From assembly GCA_030490835.1 (NCBI GenBank), contig CM059975.1, positions 56,535,174-56,599,173 on the forward strand: 64,000 nt of DNA, in the 5' to 3' direction. Both the position numbers and the translations under genes were made by a program. This DNA is from Annona cherimola. Its lineage: Eukaryota > Streptophyta > Magnoliopsida > Magnoliales > Annonaceae. A model generated the notes under the pieces. That model was not told where the DNA came from. It was given only the letters and a program-made list of their open reading frames with translations, and searched no databases. Below, piece after piece: positions 11,983 to 24,277 of the stretch. Each line of letters begins with the position of its first letter. The first letter of the stretch is position 1.

Positions 11983-13683
11983 TGTTGAAAATCAAATACA
12001 AAATATCCAAAGCATGTGTTTTGATGATTAACAACACAATTTGAGTAAGTTTTAACTACTAATGCATATTGTGTATTGTTTTAGTTACAAAAGTAAAAAA
12101 TATGAAATATAGAAGGTCAAGTCGATCCCCAAGTCGACTCCAGAAGCGACTTCAAGTGCTAAATTTTGTCCAGCGTTGAAATTGGAGATCAAAGCGTGCC
12201 GAAGTCGCAGACGAAGTCGACTCCATCTGTGACTTGGGTGAAGTCGCAGGCCAAGTCAACTCCAACATCGACTTCAGTTAGACAGGGCAAGATTTCAGAA
12301 GTCAAGTCGAAGGCCAAGTCGACTTAATATCAAACTTGAGTCAAGTTGAAGACCAAGTCGACTTAAATATTCGACTTGGAGCATATGAAGATTAATCCAA
12401 GTCCAAAGCAAGCGAGATGCATGAATTCATCCATTTCAATCAATCCATAAACATTGAATTTGTTCATGCATAGCAAGATTCAAGTTTTCAAGACCTTTGG
12501 ACAAAAAGCTAAAAGATATCTATGCCAAGAAATTATTAAAATCAAAGAAGAAACACTTATGTTGAAGAAGTTAAGCAAGCAAAGGATATTTCAAGGAAAT
12601 TTAAACTCACTTGGCAAGGTAACAAGGTCAAGTCACACCCGAAGTCGACTTTAAGATCGACTTGGGTCAAGTCCCAGATAAAGTCGACTCAAAAGACAGA
12701 CTTGGAAGATTGAACAGCTGAAATCGCACCCGAAATCGACTTCACCTGCGACTTGGGCTAAGTCTAAGGCAAAGTCAACCCGAGGAATAACTTGAACAAG
12801 CTGAGCATAGCCGAAGTCGCACCCGAAGTCGACTCCAGCATGCGACTTAGGCGAAGTCGCACATGAAGTCGACTCCACCTGCGACTTGGAGAAATAACGT
12901 TCGAATTTTTGAACGTTGGAACATTTATTACGCGCCAACCAACTGTATAACGTTCAAAATTCTCCCTCCTCTATATATAGACACTCAAGCAAACGTGAAA
13001 ACACACAAGTTAGAGCTGAAAAAGAGGAAAGAAGTGCTACTAAGAGTTACAACCTACTTTTCTCTACAATTGAGTGATCTATACACTTTCAAAGGAAGAA
13101 CAAGCTTCAAAGTTGTTATTTGCTTCAACGCAAAACGATTCGTTGCTTCTACAAATTCTTCCTCGAGCTGAAACGTGCTACACAAATTTGTAAAGTGTAG
13201 ATTTCTTTCATTTCATTTTGATATTCAAATTTTAGTGCTTGGTTTGAGTTTGGTGTTTCAAACCAAGTTATAGCAAAGTAGGGTTGTGATTGGAGTAGAA
13301 CTCGTCACCTACTTGTGTGCTTATTGTACACGCCCCCTAGAGCTAGAATCTAGAAGAGAGCAGAGGCGCTGGTTGTATATGCCCCCTAGAGCTAGAATCT
13401 AGAAGAGAGTGGAGACTCTAGTTGTATTCGCGAAATACATAGTGGAACCCAAGTCACAAGGGAGTGTGAGCTTGGAAGAGTGGAGTAGGGAAGGTTGCCC
13501 GAACCACTATAAATCTTGTCTATTGCTTTTCATTTCCGCTTTCATTATCTTATTGCTTTCCATTTAGCTCATTAAAGGGAATTAAACTAAACCGGGGTAA
13601 AGCTTCTAATTCAAGTTTTAAATTTTTAAATACCTAATTCACCTCTCCCCTCTTGGGTAATTGCCATCAACTCAGGACCAACA
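11983..13683 (+). repeat. 3' LTR, copy B
   Basis: A 1701-bp LTR from TGTTGAAAATC to GGACCAACA. It contains a long GTCGAC/GCGACTT palindrome cluster (about 12118-12895), a TATA box CTATATATAG at 12971-12980 and the downstream CTAGAATCTAGA repeats near 13340-13405. The bases after it (ACCTG) would be the right target duplication, but the left one is lost. Confidence 0.9.
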
Positions 13684-15990
13684 ACCTGTGTCTCTTAGCT
13701 TTCCGACTCCACTTTTTCTTTGCCTTTTCCTACATGAGAATAATATATTTTTTTCATATATTTCTTTTTCTCATATTTCATTTAGTTTTCCAACCCATTC
13801 CATTCACATATATCACTTATTTGACTTCACAAGTCATTATGCACATATATAACACATTTTTACACATTTCATCGGCTAACACATAACATATATAACCTCA
13901 TACATAGGGTATCCATTTATCCACATAAAATTCATTCAATAATGATCATTTACAGGTTCATTAACCTCCATTTGCCATTTATCAATCCTTTTCCAAAATA
14001 CACACATTGGTGCTCCTTTTATACACACATCGTCACTTCCTACTTCATAAATAAATTTCAAAATTTGAAATTAAATCCTTATACACTCTAAACAGATGTA
14101 TAATCATTAAATATATCATATTTTCATGCATCTTTGCACAAAACCACATTTCACAAGTCATTCATCACCCTTACATATCAATCACTTCCCATGTGCCCAT
14201 TTGGCAACATATACATAATGTATTTCATAAAATTTGCTAAGTCAGAAATTTAATCCATATTTCAGCATGTTAATTACCTTTAATTATCACTTCATTTAGG
14301 GTATTTTTATGGGATTTAAATACAGCACATTTGAAACCCGTTTTTCACCCATTTAACGTGTCTTTTGACACATAACCCTAAGCAGTTTAACAAATCCAAA
14401 TTTTCAGTAAATAATTCCATTTTTCCTAATCCAAATTTAGGGCATTAACACATGTTTAACATTCATAAACAAGTTTATCTCAACACAGCAAGTTGCTTAA
14501 CCGTTTCGGTCCTGTTTCCACTCCATTTAGCCATTGTTCCATAATCCATAAAAAATCAGATTTGAGTTTATTTTCCCAAATCCTTTTGAGCATCAATAAT
14601 ACCTTAACCCTAGGGTATTTTACCCTACATAGCATTCACAAATCATGCAAACCCATTTCCATATGATTTTTAGCATAGAAACAAAGAAATCAGGTCATAT
14701 ACATCGCTTTGCATTCCATATTTGTTAAAATTCATTCCTTAAGCTCAAATCAACATATGTTCTTCATTAAAACATGTTTAATAACCTAAACATATTATCC
14801 ATATCAAACAAAAACTTGTCATTTAGATTTAGAGTTTGTAAAGTTGAGTTTTCAACTCATATGTCATTTAAATCATCACTTTCGTCAACTACAACATGGA
14901 AATTCACACATGTAACCTGATATCAATTCCATATTCATTCAAAAGAATATTAAATCATCATTTTAAAGACCCTTTAAGCATCCCTTTCATATTCCCATTT
15001 TGGAGTTTAAAACTCAAAATAACCAACTCAAACAACACATATACTTACTTGGTTTAGTGCTAACTCAACTCTAATCACTTGGAGATGATTTCCTCCAAAA
15101 ATTCCCTTCTTTTTTTCTTGCTTTTCTTCCTTCTCTTTCTGGCAAAAATGGACATGAGTTGCTTCTGTTGCTTGGAGTGAAAATTCCAGCACTTAGCAAT
15201 TTTTCCAACCCTCATCTCAAATGGACGTGCATGGATTTTATAAGCTGGATTTTTTTCCAGCTGTGGGCCCCACTTCTTGGTGCATTTTCCACACATTAAA
15301 TGGTTACTTATCCCCCTTCATGTGTTGGAAAATTCCCAGCCAAGTAAAATGGGCTTTTACCAATTTTTAAAAATCCAAAAACTGCTTTAATTCATGGCCA
15401 TCCAAGCTGTCTAGCCATCACGACCCTTGCTGCTCATTTTTCCAGCAATTTTTCATTTTTTTAACCCTAATTTAAGGGTAAATTATACATCTCATTACCC
15501 TTTAATTTATTTGTTAATTTGGTGTTAAAAAAAATTAACAAAATGGCAACAAACCAGCATTTTTCTCCACGTCAATTGCCCCTCCTATTGTCCATGTTTT
15601 TCTCTCCTATTCAGCTGTATTTTATAATTTTTTATTGCTGGAAATTTGCATGATTGAATGCTTATCTTAGTGTCCCTACATGTCAGCAATATAAATACAT
15701 ATTTTAAAAATAAAAAATCAAAAATATGCAACAAGAGCAACCCATGGACGTCCCTTCTTACCACCTTACCTATACTTAGGTTGCTCACTTTGTAGCTTCA
15801 TCATGGTGGACATTTAATGGCTGGATAATTCATGTATTTTTTCATTTCATATTAATACATAAAATACCCTGGAAATGGGCTGCATTTGACACCTCAACTC
15901 CTATTAAAATCATGTAATTATTCATTGTACTCTATCATTAAATGGAGAGTACTTTTGAGGTGCATTAGTCAACCATGCTCACCTTTTTCA
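13684..15990 (-). repeat. L1: minus-strand fragment of a large gypsy-type LTR
   Basis: No gene is visible. Read on the minus strand, the sequence follows the same order of short blocks as the middle of the chromovirus 3' LTR (about 56130-58335), for example a TTTTATG...TACCCTA block and a GACACCTCA block matching 56215-56260. Both ends are truncated: the left end abuts copy B and the right end meets the plus-strand LTR L2 near 15990-16010. Boundaries are approximate. Confidence 0.6.
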
Positions 15991-16009
15991 ATGCAGGTAT
16001 TTTCTCAAA

Positions 16010-16279
16010 AGCGTAAATTGGGTAAAAAAAATGAGATTAGTATTTATATCTTAAAGAATATATAGATGGAATTTTTAAAGGGATTTATGGATAAAAAAAT
16101 TCATATAAGGAGGTAATGACCAAGTATCTTTATAAAATTAACCTCTATGGGAATGAGGTAATGAATGGTTATAAAGCAAGTATGGAAAGCAACCTAAAAC
16201 ATGGATGGATGGATAAAATATCTATTTCCCTTGTATAGGGAAAAAGGAAGGAGAAGGTTGAGGACACCGACTGAGGCGG
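16010..16279 (+). repeat. L2 (left part): plus-strand gypsy-type LTR, 5'-truncated
   Basis: This matches 48645-48890 of the complete LTR L6 (GGATGGAATTTTTAAAGG, then GAGGACACMGACTGAGG). It continues after the insertion at 21760. The LTR start is missing. Confidence 0.7.
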
Positions 16280-16716
16280 TGTGGCGCCCCGAACTGAGGC
16301 GTCTAAATAGTCCTTACTCCAAGATCTTGTCGATTGGTAAATGTGACTCAGGATTATTGCCCTGATCACGTGGCGGGTACTTAATTGGAACTCGTCCAAT
16401 TTCTTTTCTTTCTTTTTCTTTCATCATATAATCATATACTCATCATTATTCATAATGGACTCATCCATATCATCATAAATCATCAACTTCTCATATTATT
16501 CATAACTTCATAATTTCATACAATCTATGTCTTTTTCGTCATATCCCATTTGGGCATTTATTCATACACAAATCTACTGACCTTTGTAGATTCCTCTTTT
16601 CCTTTAGCAATACATGTCTTTCATCACTTGAATTTTCCCTGCACCTATCTAAGGGGGGAAAACAAAACATGAGTCGAAACTCAATAAGCAAGTTTTTTTT
16701 TATTCTCGTTTAAATG

Positions 16717-17230
16717 CATTTCCCTCCATTCGGTAGGAGATACTTAGCAAGTGATCAACTACCAATGGAATAGAAACCTTTTCATAAACCATTCATGAAA
16801 ATCATTCATGTAAACCATTTGTAAATGTATTTCTCTCCATTCGATAGGAGACACTTAGCAAGTGATCAACTATCAATGGAATAGAAACCTTTTCATAAAA
16901 CTTTTCATAAAACATATGCTTGCAAACTTAACATATAAACCTCTTTTTTATGAACATAAAAATATTTTTCATAAAACTTCCTTTTTTCTAGGACGTTCTC
17001 ATGTCCTTAAAACATTTTCCATAAAACCTTTTCAAAACAAGCATATGCATCATGCATTATGTTTCTGTCCGTCTAGTAGGTAACACTTACCAAGTGATCA
17101 CCCTTTTCTCCTTAGGAGAGAAACCCATAAAATCTTTTTCAAAACAAACATATGCATCATGCATTACATTTCTATCCATCTGGTAGGTGACACTTACCAA
17201 GTGATCACCCTTTCCTCCTTAGGAGAGAAA
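16717..17230. repeat. amplified LTR block inside L3 (four units)
   Basis: Four copies of a block with the core CACTTACCAAGTGATCA or CTTAGCAAGTGATCAAC, at about 16717, 16826, 17058 and 17164. They form two pairs about 107-109 bp apart, each flanked by a CCATTCGGTAGGAGA-like and a GGAATAGAAACC- or GGAGAGAAACC-like end. Related LTRs (L2 near 22460, L6 near 49560, L7 near 58850) carry one copy each. Confidence 0.7.
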
Positions 17231-17383
17231 CCCTTTCATTCGATAGCCCGCCAGTTGGGCGGCTATCCGTTCATTCTCCCATTTCAGGGAGAGCGCCACC
17301 GTCATTTCGCCTTTTCAAGCGACTTGGCTTATGTAGAGGGGGCCCATCTTGCAACCGCGTCCGGTCTGCATATCCTCTACAGT

Positions 17384-19106
17384 TGTGAGGACCAGGTATT
17401 TTTATTCTATTTTTATTATAACTTTTCTCTATTTATGAGGTAACTTATGAACATGCTAGTAAGAATTTTACGATATTAATGGATACATAACATACATGGA
17501 CACGACATCTAGGAGATGTATAGTGCATATGTGCATGTATGATTAGCGTTCCATTGATGGGCTCTATGACTATTGTTTCCTTCGCAGAGTAGGTACGGGG
17601 TTCGACCTGACCGGTCAGGTCGCGGGGGTCAAGGGGGCAGCGCCCCCGGAGAAAATTTAAATTATTAAGTTGTAGGAGAGGGGAATTAAATTACTAATTG
17701 CGACTGGACCCGACCCGAGCCCCGACCCGACTCAATGGATTCTATTAACATAAGCGGCCCGCGCTCTAGGGTTTCATTCCCATTTCACGCCCGACCGCGT
17801 TCTCTTCTCCTTCTCTTCTGGTTCTTCGTTCCTCTTCTACTTTCTCTTCCACTCAGTTCGAACCACCCGTGATCGCTTGAGGGGAACTATACCAACTACC
17901 TTGAAGGTCATAGATCCGAGTTCAGGAAGCTCCAAGGCTCCGAATTTCTGCAGTCCACATCTAGGGTCGCTGTCTTGGGAGGGATCACGGTCAAGGTAAG
18001 TAGATGTCGCCCCTTCTCGATTTAGTGATGAAATTTTACGTTAAACGCGATACGAGGCTAGAGGGAATGTATAGCTTCTAACGACTCCATGATATTAGGC
18101 GTAGAGTTCGTAACAGTTAGGGTTCATGGTGAATTTACTTTGAATGCGTGATTTCTATGGTGTAAAAGACTTCTTAGCAGTTGTTATATTGTTGAAATGT
18201 GACGTGAATTGATTTGCCCCAATCGAGAGTATGAATTGAAGGTTCTTTCATTTCTCACCTATCATGTGTTTGATAAAATGCTTGTGTGACAGATCTATGT
18301 GTTGTATCTGATTTGTGTTGATGTTGTATCCGTGGTTTGCGATGTGTTTCATTGTCTGTTATGTATGATGCGTTATCTCAAATAGTTGGTTGTAAGGGTT
18401 GTTCATGGCCCCTGATTGACATGAAGAGAGGGTTGTTCATGGCCCTTGATGGACATGAGTAGATGATTGGTTGTGTTGGTCAATTTGTGTGTATGGTTAT
18501 ATGTATACGATCTTGGGAGTGGGTATTGGACCCATGTGTATTAGCTTCATCACTGTATGAGTATCCATCATTATGCTTATTTGCACTTTGTGCTAACCAC
18601 TATCTACTTACTGGGTCTATTTAGACTCGTATCATTGTTATTGTGGTTTTAGATCGCAGGTCAGAAGGAGAACTTAAGGATGGGACAAGTTGAAGATCAA
18701 ACATGAGAGACCCTAGCACAATATGTTGATTCCAGTACTTTTAGACTTGTGCTCTTTTGATAATCATATATGTAGACAATTACTTAGGCGGATTCGTTTT
18801 GACAACTATAATGTATTTGGTATTTCAGATTGGATTATAATCCTTGTTGATGCATATGCATGACTATTATATCTGTTTGTTGATTAAGGAAAATATGTAA
18901 TGATTTCCTTCTATATGAATGTTCTTATTATATGAAGATGCAAGTATATAAATAGGATTGAATGTTACAGATGGAAATGTAATGAATATCAGGTCATGTA
19001 TTCCATATTACCCCTTGTATGTTATGGGGAGATGCTGCCGAATTTTTCTATGATTGTGTAGCGCCGTTGATTAGTTATTGAGTATTTTTATGAATGGGGC
19101 GTTACA
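17384..19106 (+). repeat. L4: LTR-like insertion (1723 bp) with target duplication ACAGT
   Basis: Begins TGTGAGGACC, ends GGGGCGTTACA and is flanked by ACAGT at 17379-17383 and 19107-19111. No protein domain is visible, so a solo LTR or short non-autonomous element of another family fits. It is much richer in GC than its surroundings, with a GGGGGCAGCGCCCCC stem near 17632 and CGACCCGA repeats near 17708-17732. It also has a gene-like order: a CTAGGGTTTC leader, a good 5' splice site (CAAG/GTAAGT at 17995/17996) and a 3' splice site (ATCGCAG/GTC at 18659/18660), which would define a 664-nt intron. The plus strand is assigned from this order. Confidence 0.75.
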
Positions 19107-21759
19107 ACAGTAGACCTAGTACATAACTCATGTGCATATTTTTTTTCACATTCTTATGCTAGCATGCTTTTTATAAAACTCTACATACCCTAGTCTATGA
19201 TTTTTTCTTTTTAAAACTTGATGCTAGCATGTCATTTCAAAATAGTACAGACCTCGGCCTGTATTCCCTTTTCTAACTTGAAAACTTGGCACAGCCCAAG
19301 TTAACAAGTTAATAAAAATATTTTGTAAGGATGACCAACCTTAAATAATTTTATAAACATTTAAATAATACATTTCTAAATCATTTGAAATATTTGAAGG
19401 AAATGTTTGGGAAATAGTAAATTCGAAACATTGCTAAAATGTTTATAAATAATTTTTGATCGGTAAAGCAATTTTGAAAAACATTTTAATATTTGAAAAT
19501 AAAAGACTTTGTAAATATTTTTCTTCCCATTTCTGGGTTTTCCATGAACAAAGGATATACAAACACATAATTCATTTTTCATACGATATCATATTCTTTG
19601 TCCACATGCCACATGGGTTACTTCTATATGAAGGTAAGCTTGTATGATCCTTTGGTCATTACTTTTTAAAAAAGTCATCATTCAAATCGATTATCGGTTG
19701 GCCTTCCTTAAATTCCTTTCAAAACATTTTAATAAATCAGTTTATATTCATTTGATAAAACCAAATATTATTTGGAAATCAAAATTTTCATTTTCCATTA
19801 TAATGAAACCATTTCCACATTTTTCCTTATTTTCATAAGGATTTGCTTATGATAAAGCAATTTCCACATAACTCAACATTTCTGCTTACTTCCATATGGA
19901 TTTGCTTATGATAAAGTAATTCTAACATATTCCATATAAAAATCATTTTCAAAAAAATTTACTTGCTTACCTTTGCTTTGCTTTAATTTGACTCCTTTAT
20001 CCTTTCCTTTCCTTTTTCTATACAAGTGAAAAGGATATACATACTTTATCATACATATGTTATATTCATTTATAACCTTATTTTCCTCCATAATTTCTTA
20101 TAGAGGTTAATCTTAAAAATATTTAGTCATTATTTCTATATATGAATTTTTATCCATAAATCCTTAAAAATTCCATCCATACGTCCTTATAAAATATAAA
20201 AATAAATCTCAATTTTTCCCAAAATCACGCTGTTTATTGTTCATAATTACTATTCAAAATTACTGTAGTATGTACTGTTCACAATCACTGTTCATGGGAC
20301 TGTTCACGTTCACATTGACGTAGGTTACTGTTCATGGGTTCCAAAAATTGACATTTTTTCCAAAAATAAAAAATACCATGATATAGCTTATGTTTAGTAT
20401 ACCATGGAAAAATTCATAAATTTTAAATTTATCATCATTAACTTGGCTAATTAAATCATTTTCTCCATATACTAAAAATCAACATAATTTCACTTAAGCA
20501 TAATCCTTAAATTCAAAAATCATGAGATTAATATATCATCATTCCAACAACATAATCATCATTATTATTCATCCCAAATCATCATGTAGCAATTTTGGAG
20601 TATTATTTACACATCATATGTTATTTTCGCGAATGCTCTATCTTCGCTCCAAATTTTCGATGTTTAGGCATAATTCCATTTGGGCATATGACTATACTTA
20701 TTTTCTTATGCTTAGGCATTATCTAAGCATGATTTTACCCTACTTAACACCCAAAAGAAATTCGGTAAGAATTCCCTTACCTCAAGTGGAGAACTTCCCT
20801 CCTACCCGACTTTTTCTCTCTTTCCTTCTCTCTCTCCTTCTCCTCTCCTCCTCAAGCTAAAACGTGTTGGGGGTGAGAAAATGCCCAAATTTGGAGCTGG
20901 GTGGTGTTCTTTGGTCGTTCACCCTATGCTCCCCTTTTATAGGGTGACATTTTTCACATATTTTCAATTTACCCCCTTTCTCCATGGGTTAAATTATAAA
21001 TAATTTTCTTCAAAATTCATGAGATTTCTTGAGCCATGTGCATCCACCTACTCAGCAGCTCCTGCCCCCTAGCTAGCCCCTATTTATTTATGATTTTTTT
21101 ATTTACTAAAATTAATTATTTTTAAGCTAATTCATCTCAACCGTTGATTTTTGATAAGATTGATTTTGGACCATTGGATTTTGGCCCAAAATTCAAGCCT
21201 CCAGCAGCCATTACAGCTTTTTATTAATTATTTGATTTTTTAATTAATTAAAATTAACCCCGAAGTCAAATATAATTAATGAAAAAGGTGGGCTACCTTT
21301 TTGATCTCCAAATGACGTTTCATCTTGACCCTCAATTCATGATTTTTATCACATCTTACACCATTCATCATGTTCATCATAGATTTTTAACCATTCATAA
21401 AAAATTTCACTTTAATTCGACGTCCAGATTGCAATTTATGAATTTTTCTTCATTTTCTCTCAAAAATCCACTAAAAATCCGAAAATCATAAAAAAATCCA
21501 AAAGCAATCTCTACTTCTCTTTTTTCCTTTAGTGGGAAGCTACCTTTTTCGTCTTTTATGATTAATTTAATCCAAAGTGATTAACTTACACTACCCTTTA
21601 ATCACATGATCACTATTCACATTTACTATTCATCCGAATTAACATTCCATAATTAGCTATTTAATCCTCCAATTCCACATATTTCCATACTCATGATTAT
21701 ATATTTTATGAATATATTACCTAGGGTTTCATACACGTGTCTAATATCGGGGTTTCACA

Positions 21760-22945
21760 GGCGGTAAGCAAGCACAACTTTGAAAATGTGATTTTATTGC
21801 TTCATTGTAAGCAAGCAAACCCTTTTGAAAATGTGTTTTATTCTCAAGTATTTATGAAATGTGTTTAAGGGTGGTCATTCCTATAATGTTTTGAAATGAT
21901 GAATGTTTATAAGTTTTTATGGAAGGTCATGTCGGCATATTGATATCATGTGATGTTTATGAACATGTGCACATGTATGATGTATAATGAAGAGGCTTTG
22001 GTGGAGGTAGAAAGCGGATCAGAGGGTCCCCCTTCACTATTGCCGAGTCGTATGGGCTGTGTGCCTGCAGCGTCCTCCCTAGAGGTGGAGGCAAAGGAAT
22101 GTTATGTGTGAATGAATGCATTGCATACATGGATTGAAAAGGAAAGCATGGATTTGAAATGATATTTTTAAGGCACGGTGCAAATAATTCTCTACATAAG
22201 AATGACAAGGCACCTAGTGTAAGAGGTATATAATGCCGAGGAATTCAAAAGTCATGCATGTAGAAGACCATGTAGGCGTCAAGAGGAAGAGAGGTTCCCC
22301 TTGATGAGGCCAAGTCGGAGATAGCCGGCGTATTGGACCATGCTATGTGAGATATTCCCTGAGCTAGCGTGCCCGCACACGAAGGTTTATATCCGAAATG
22401 GAAAGGAAGCATTTGCACATCCAATGTTTATGAAATGATTTTTATGAAAAGGTTTCTGTGCATTTGATAGTTGATCACTTGGTAAGTGTCTTCTATCGAA
22501 TGGAGAGGAATGCATTTAAAATGAAAAATACTTGCTTATTGATTTTTGACTCATGTTTTATTTTCCCAATCTCAGACAGGTGTAGGGAAAGCTAAGAGAT
22601 GAAGGGCATGTGTTGCTAAAGAAAAAGAGGAATCTACAAAGGTTAGTAGATTTTTGTATGAATAGATGCCCTAGTGGGATATGGTGAAAAAGACATAGGT
22701 TGTATGAAATTATGAAGTTATGAATAATATGAGAAGTTGATGATTTATGATGATATGGATAAGTCCATTATGAATAATGATGAGTATATGTTTATGTGAT
22801 GAAAGAAAAGAAAAATATAGAAAAAAATTGGACGAGATCCAATTAAGAACTGGCCGCGTGATCAGGGCAACAATCCTGAGTCACATTTACCAATCGACAA
22901 GATTCCGGAGTAAGGCTTCTAGGCACCCCGGTTCGAGGCGCCACA
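21760..22945 (+). repeat. L2 (right part): plus-strand gypsy-type LTR, 3' end
   Basis: Continuation of L2 after L3. It matches L6 (48890-50096) block by block: TAAGCAAG, the GAAGAGGCTTTGGTGGAGG block, the TTGATCACTTGGTAAGTGTC block near 22470, and the terminal GCGTGATCAGGGCAACAATC block at 22853-22910. It ends in GAGGCGCCACA. It contains no gene. The following bases do not resemble a tRNA primer site. Confidence 0.75.
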
Positions 22946-23091
22946 AAAAGTCCAAGTATGATGATTGAATATGATATACATGATTTTATGATGATTGGAT
23001 AGGTGATTATCATAATGAGATGCATGATATATGATGATGTATTGCAAAATAATTTGTAGTGTGCTATTTTTATTATATAGCTAATTCAGTT
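22946..23091 (+). other. AT-rich leader between L2 and the split ORF
   Basis: About 150 bp rich in ATGATG/TATGAT runs, with no ORF and no recognisable primer site. Composition resembles 50506-50743, the leader before the chromovirus gag. Confidence 0.35.
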
Positions 23092-23185
23092 ATGTTTGAA
23101 CGGATGGCTGATAAAGGGAAAATAATCATGAGTTTTGAGGAGTTGAAGAAAGAAATGAACGAAGAAAAGAGGCAAAACATAGAGG
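23092..23185 (+). pseudogene. unrecognised ORF, fragment 1 of 3 (interrupted by copy C)
   Basis: Open frame from ATG 23092 or 23104, rich in Lys and Glu (SFEELKKEMNEEKRQ). Copy C inserted after AGAGG (23181-23185). Skipping the element and one copy of the duplication, the same frame reads on at 34162 without a break, which supports a real coding frame before the insertion. I do not recognise the family. It stands upstream of the chromovirus gag (50744), with only other insertions between, so it may be an extra ORF of that element or of another gypsy element. Confidence 0.5.
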
Positions 23186-23310
23186 TGTTGGAAACAATGT
23201 TTAAAACAAAACAAAATTGACCAAAGCATAAGTTTTGATGATTAACAAAGTCAAATTTGAGTATAAAGTGATTACTAATGATTATGTTGAATGTCTTAAG
23301 GAATGAAATC

Positions 23311-24199
23311 AGCCAAGTCGATTCCCAAGTCCACTTGGACTTCGACTTAGGGTGAAGTCGATCCCAAAGTCGACTCCACCTTCGACCTCAAACGAAACCT
23401 CATGGCCAGAGTTGAAATTGGAAGGAGAGCAGCTGAAGTCGCAGGCCAAGTCGACTCCACTTGCGACTTGGATGCCAAGTCGCAGACGAAGTCGACTCCA
23501 GCATCGACTTGGAGATGCACAGTTCCTTCCAGAGTTGATTTTGGGACAGAACATTCCGAAGTCGCAGCCCAAGTCGACTCCGGTTTGCGACTTGGGCGAA
23601 GTCGCAGACGAAGTCGACCCCAAGATCGACTTGAGGTTTTCAAAGTACAAAACACAGGTTCAAGCTCATTCCAAGATCAACTTAAGTTCTCTCAAGACCA
23701 AATCAAAGATGCAAGCTCATTATCAACTTGAGTTTCTCAAGTCCAAGGCAAATCTTCAAGCATATTTCAAGATGAAGAAATTCAAGATATAAAGACTAAT
23801 ATCAAAAGAAAGCAAGGTGCATGAATCAAAGGCAAATCAACCATACAAGTTTTCAAGCTCTCCAAGATTCACAAGGTCTACAAAATGTGAAGCCAATCCA
23901 GAATGAAAATAATTGAAGGAAAGAAACTAAGCAAGCTAGAGGAGAATCAAACAAGGATCAAACTGATTTGGCACAAAGAACTAGTCAAGTCGCAACCCAA
24001 GTCGACTCCAAGATCGACTTGAGGTCAAGTCGCACCCCAAGTCGACTCCGAAATCGACTTGAGGCCAAGTCTGAAACCAAGTCGACCCAGAACTCAGACT
24101 TTGAAACTGGAGAGCAGCCGAAATCGCACACGAAGTCGACTCCAGCATGCGACTTGGGCGAAGTCGCAGACCAAGTCGACTCCACCTGCGACTTGGGGA
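23311..24199. repeat. GTCGAC / GCGACTT palindrome array in the copy C 5' LTR
   Basis: Dense alternation of AAGTCGACTCC, GCGACTTGGGCGAAGTCGC and related units in two clusters (about 23311-23635 and 23985-24199). Each GTCGAC core is a palindrome, and GCGACTT ... AAGTCGC pairs form short inverted repeats. The array is CpG-rich in AT-rich surroundings. Equivalent arrays lie in every LTR of this family. Position upstream of the TATA box suggests enhancer-type elements (inferred). Confidence 0.8.
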
Positions 24200-24277
24200 A
24201 GTAACATTCGAATTTTCAAACGTTGGAACATTTGTTGCGCGCCAACCACTCATATAACGTTCAAAATCTTCCCTCCT

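Larger units (their letters stand above)
3979..13683 (+). mobile_element. Sirevirus-type Ty1/copia retrotransposon, copy B
   Basis: A nearly full-length element: truncated 5' LTR, Met-tRNA primer site, gag, pol, GTCGAC-rich spacer, broken env-position ORF, two polypurine tracts and a 1701-bp 3' LTR. Gene order and proteins match copy C. Pol is the best preserved of the three copies (one stop and one single-base deletion), while gag and the env-position ORF each carry frameshifts. No target duplication can be read because the left LTR has lost its 5' end. Confidence 0.93.
16280..21759 (-). repeat. L3: minus-strand solo LTR with target duplication GGCGG
   Basis: Bounded by TGTGGCGCCCCG and CGGGGTTTCACA, and flanked by GGCGG on both sides (16275-16279 and 21760-21764), a clean 5-bp target duplication. 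It has no internal retrotransposon genes, so it reads as a solo LTR left by LTR-LTR recombination. It is 5480 bp as it stands, or about 3750 bp without the L4 insertion. Its sequence is related to L5 (34320-36843) and, inverted, to L2 and L6. It contains fourfold repeated units between 16717 and 17230. Open frames inside are short and unsupported. Confidence 0.82.

Noticed and set aside
14270..15300. Possible host gene in 13.7-16 kb (short ORFs such as 15296-15075 minus)
   Set aside because: The region aligns in block order with the chromovirus LTR on the opposite strand, and the ORFs are short and unsupported.
16280..21759. L3, L5 and L6 as DNA transposons with terminal inverted repeats TGTG..CCCCG / CGGGG..CACA
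   Set aside because: The inverted ends are short, the target duplications are 5 bp, and L7 of the same superfamily is placed by a polypurine tract as a retrotransposon LTR. Solo LTRs explain the data better.
23352..23792. Plus- and minus-strand ORFs of 100-160 codons in the copy C LTRs (also 32366-32966)
   Set aside because: They are translations of the GTCGAC array (repeated KSTP, QVDS, ESTW words), differ by the indel between LTRs, and match no protein.
23311..24199. CRISPR-like repeat array
   Set aside because: Units are short, irregularly spaced palindromes inside LTRs of a plant element, with no spacer/repeat periodicity and no cas genes.
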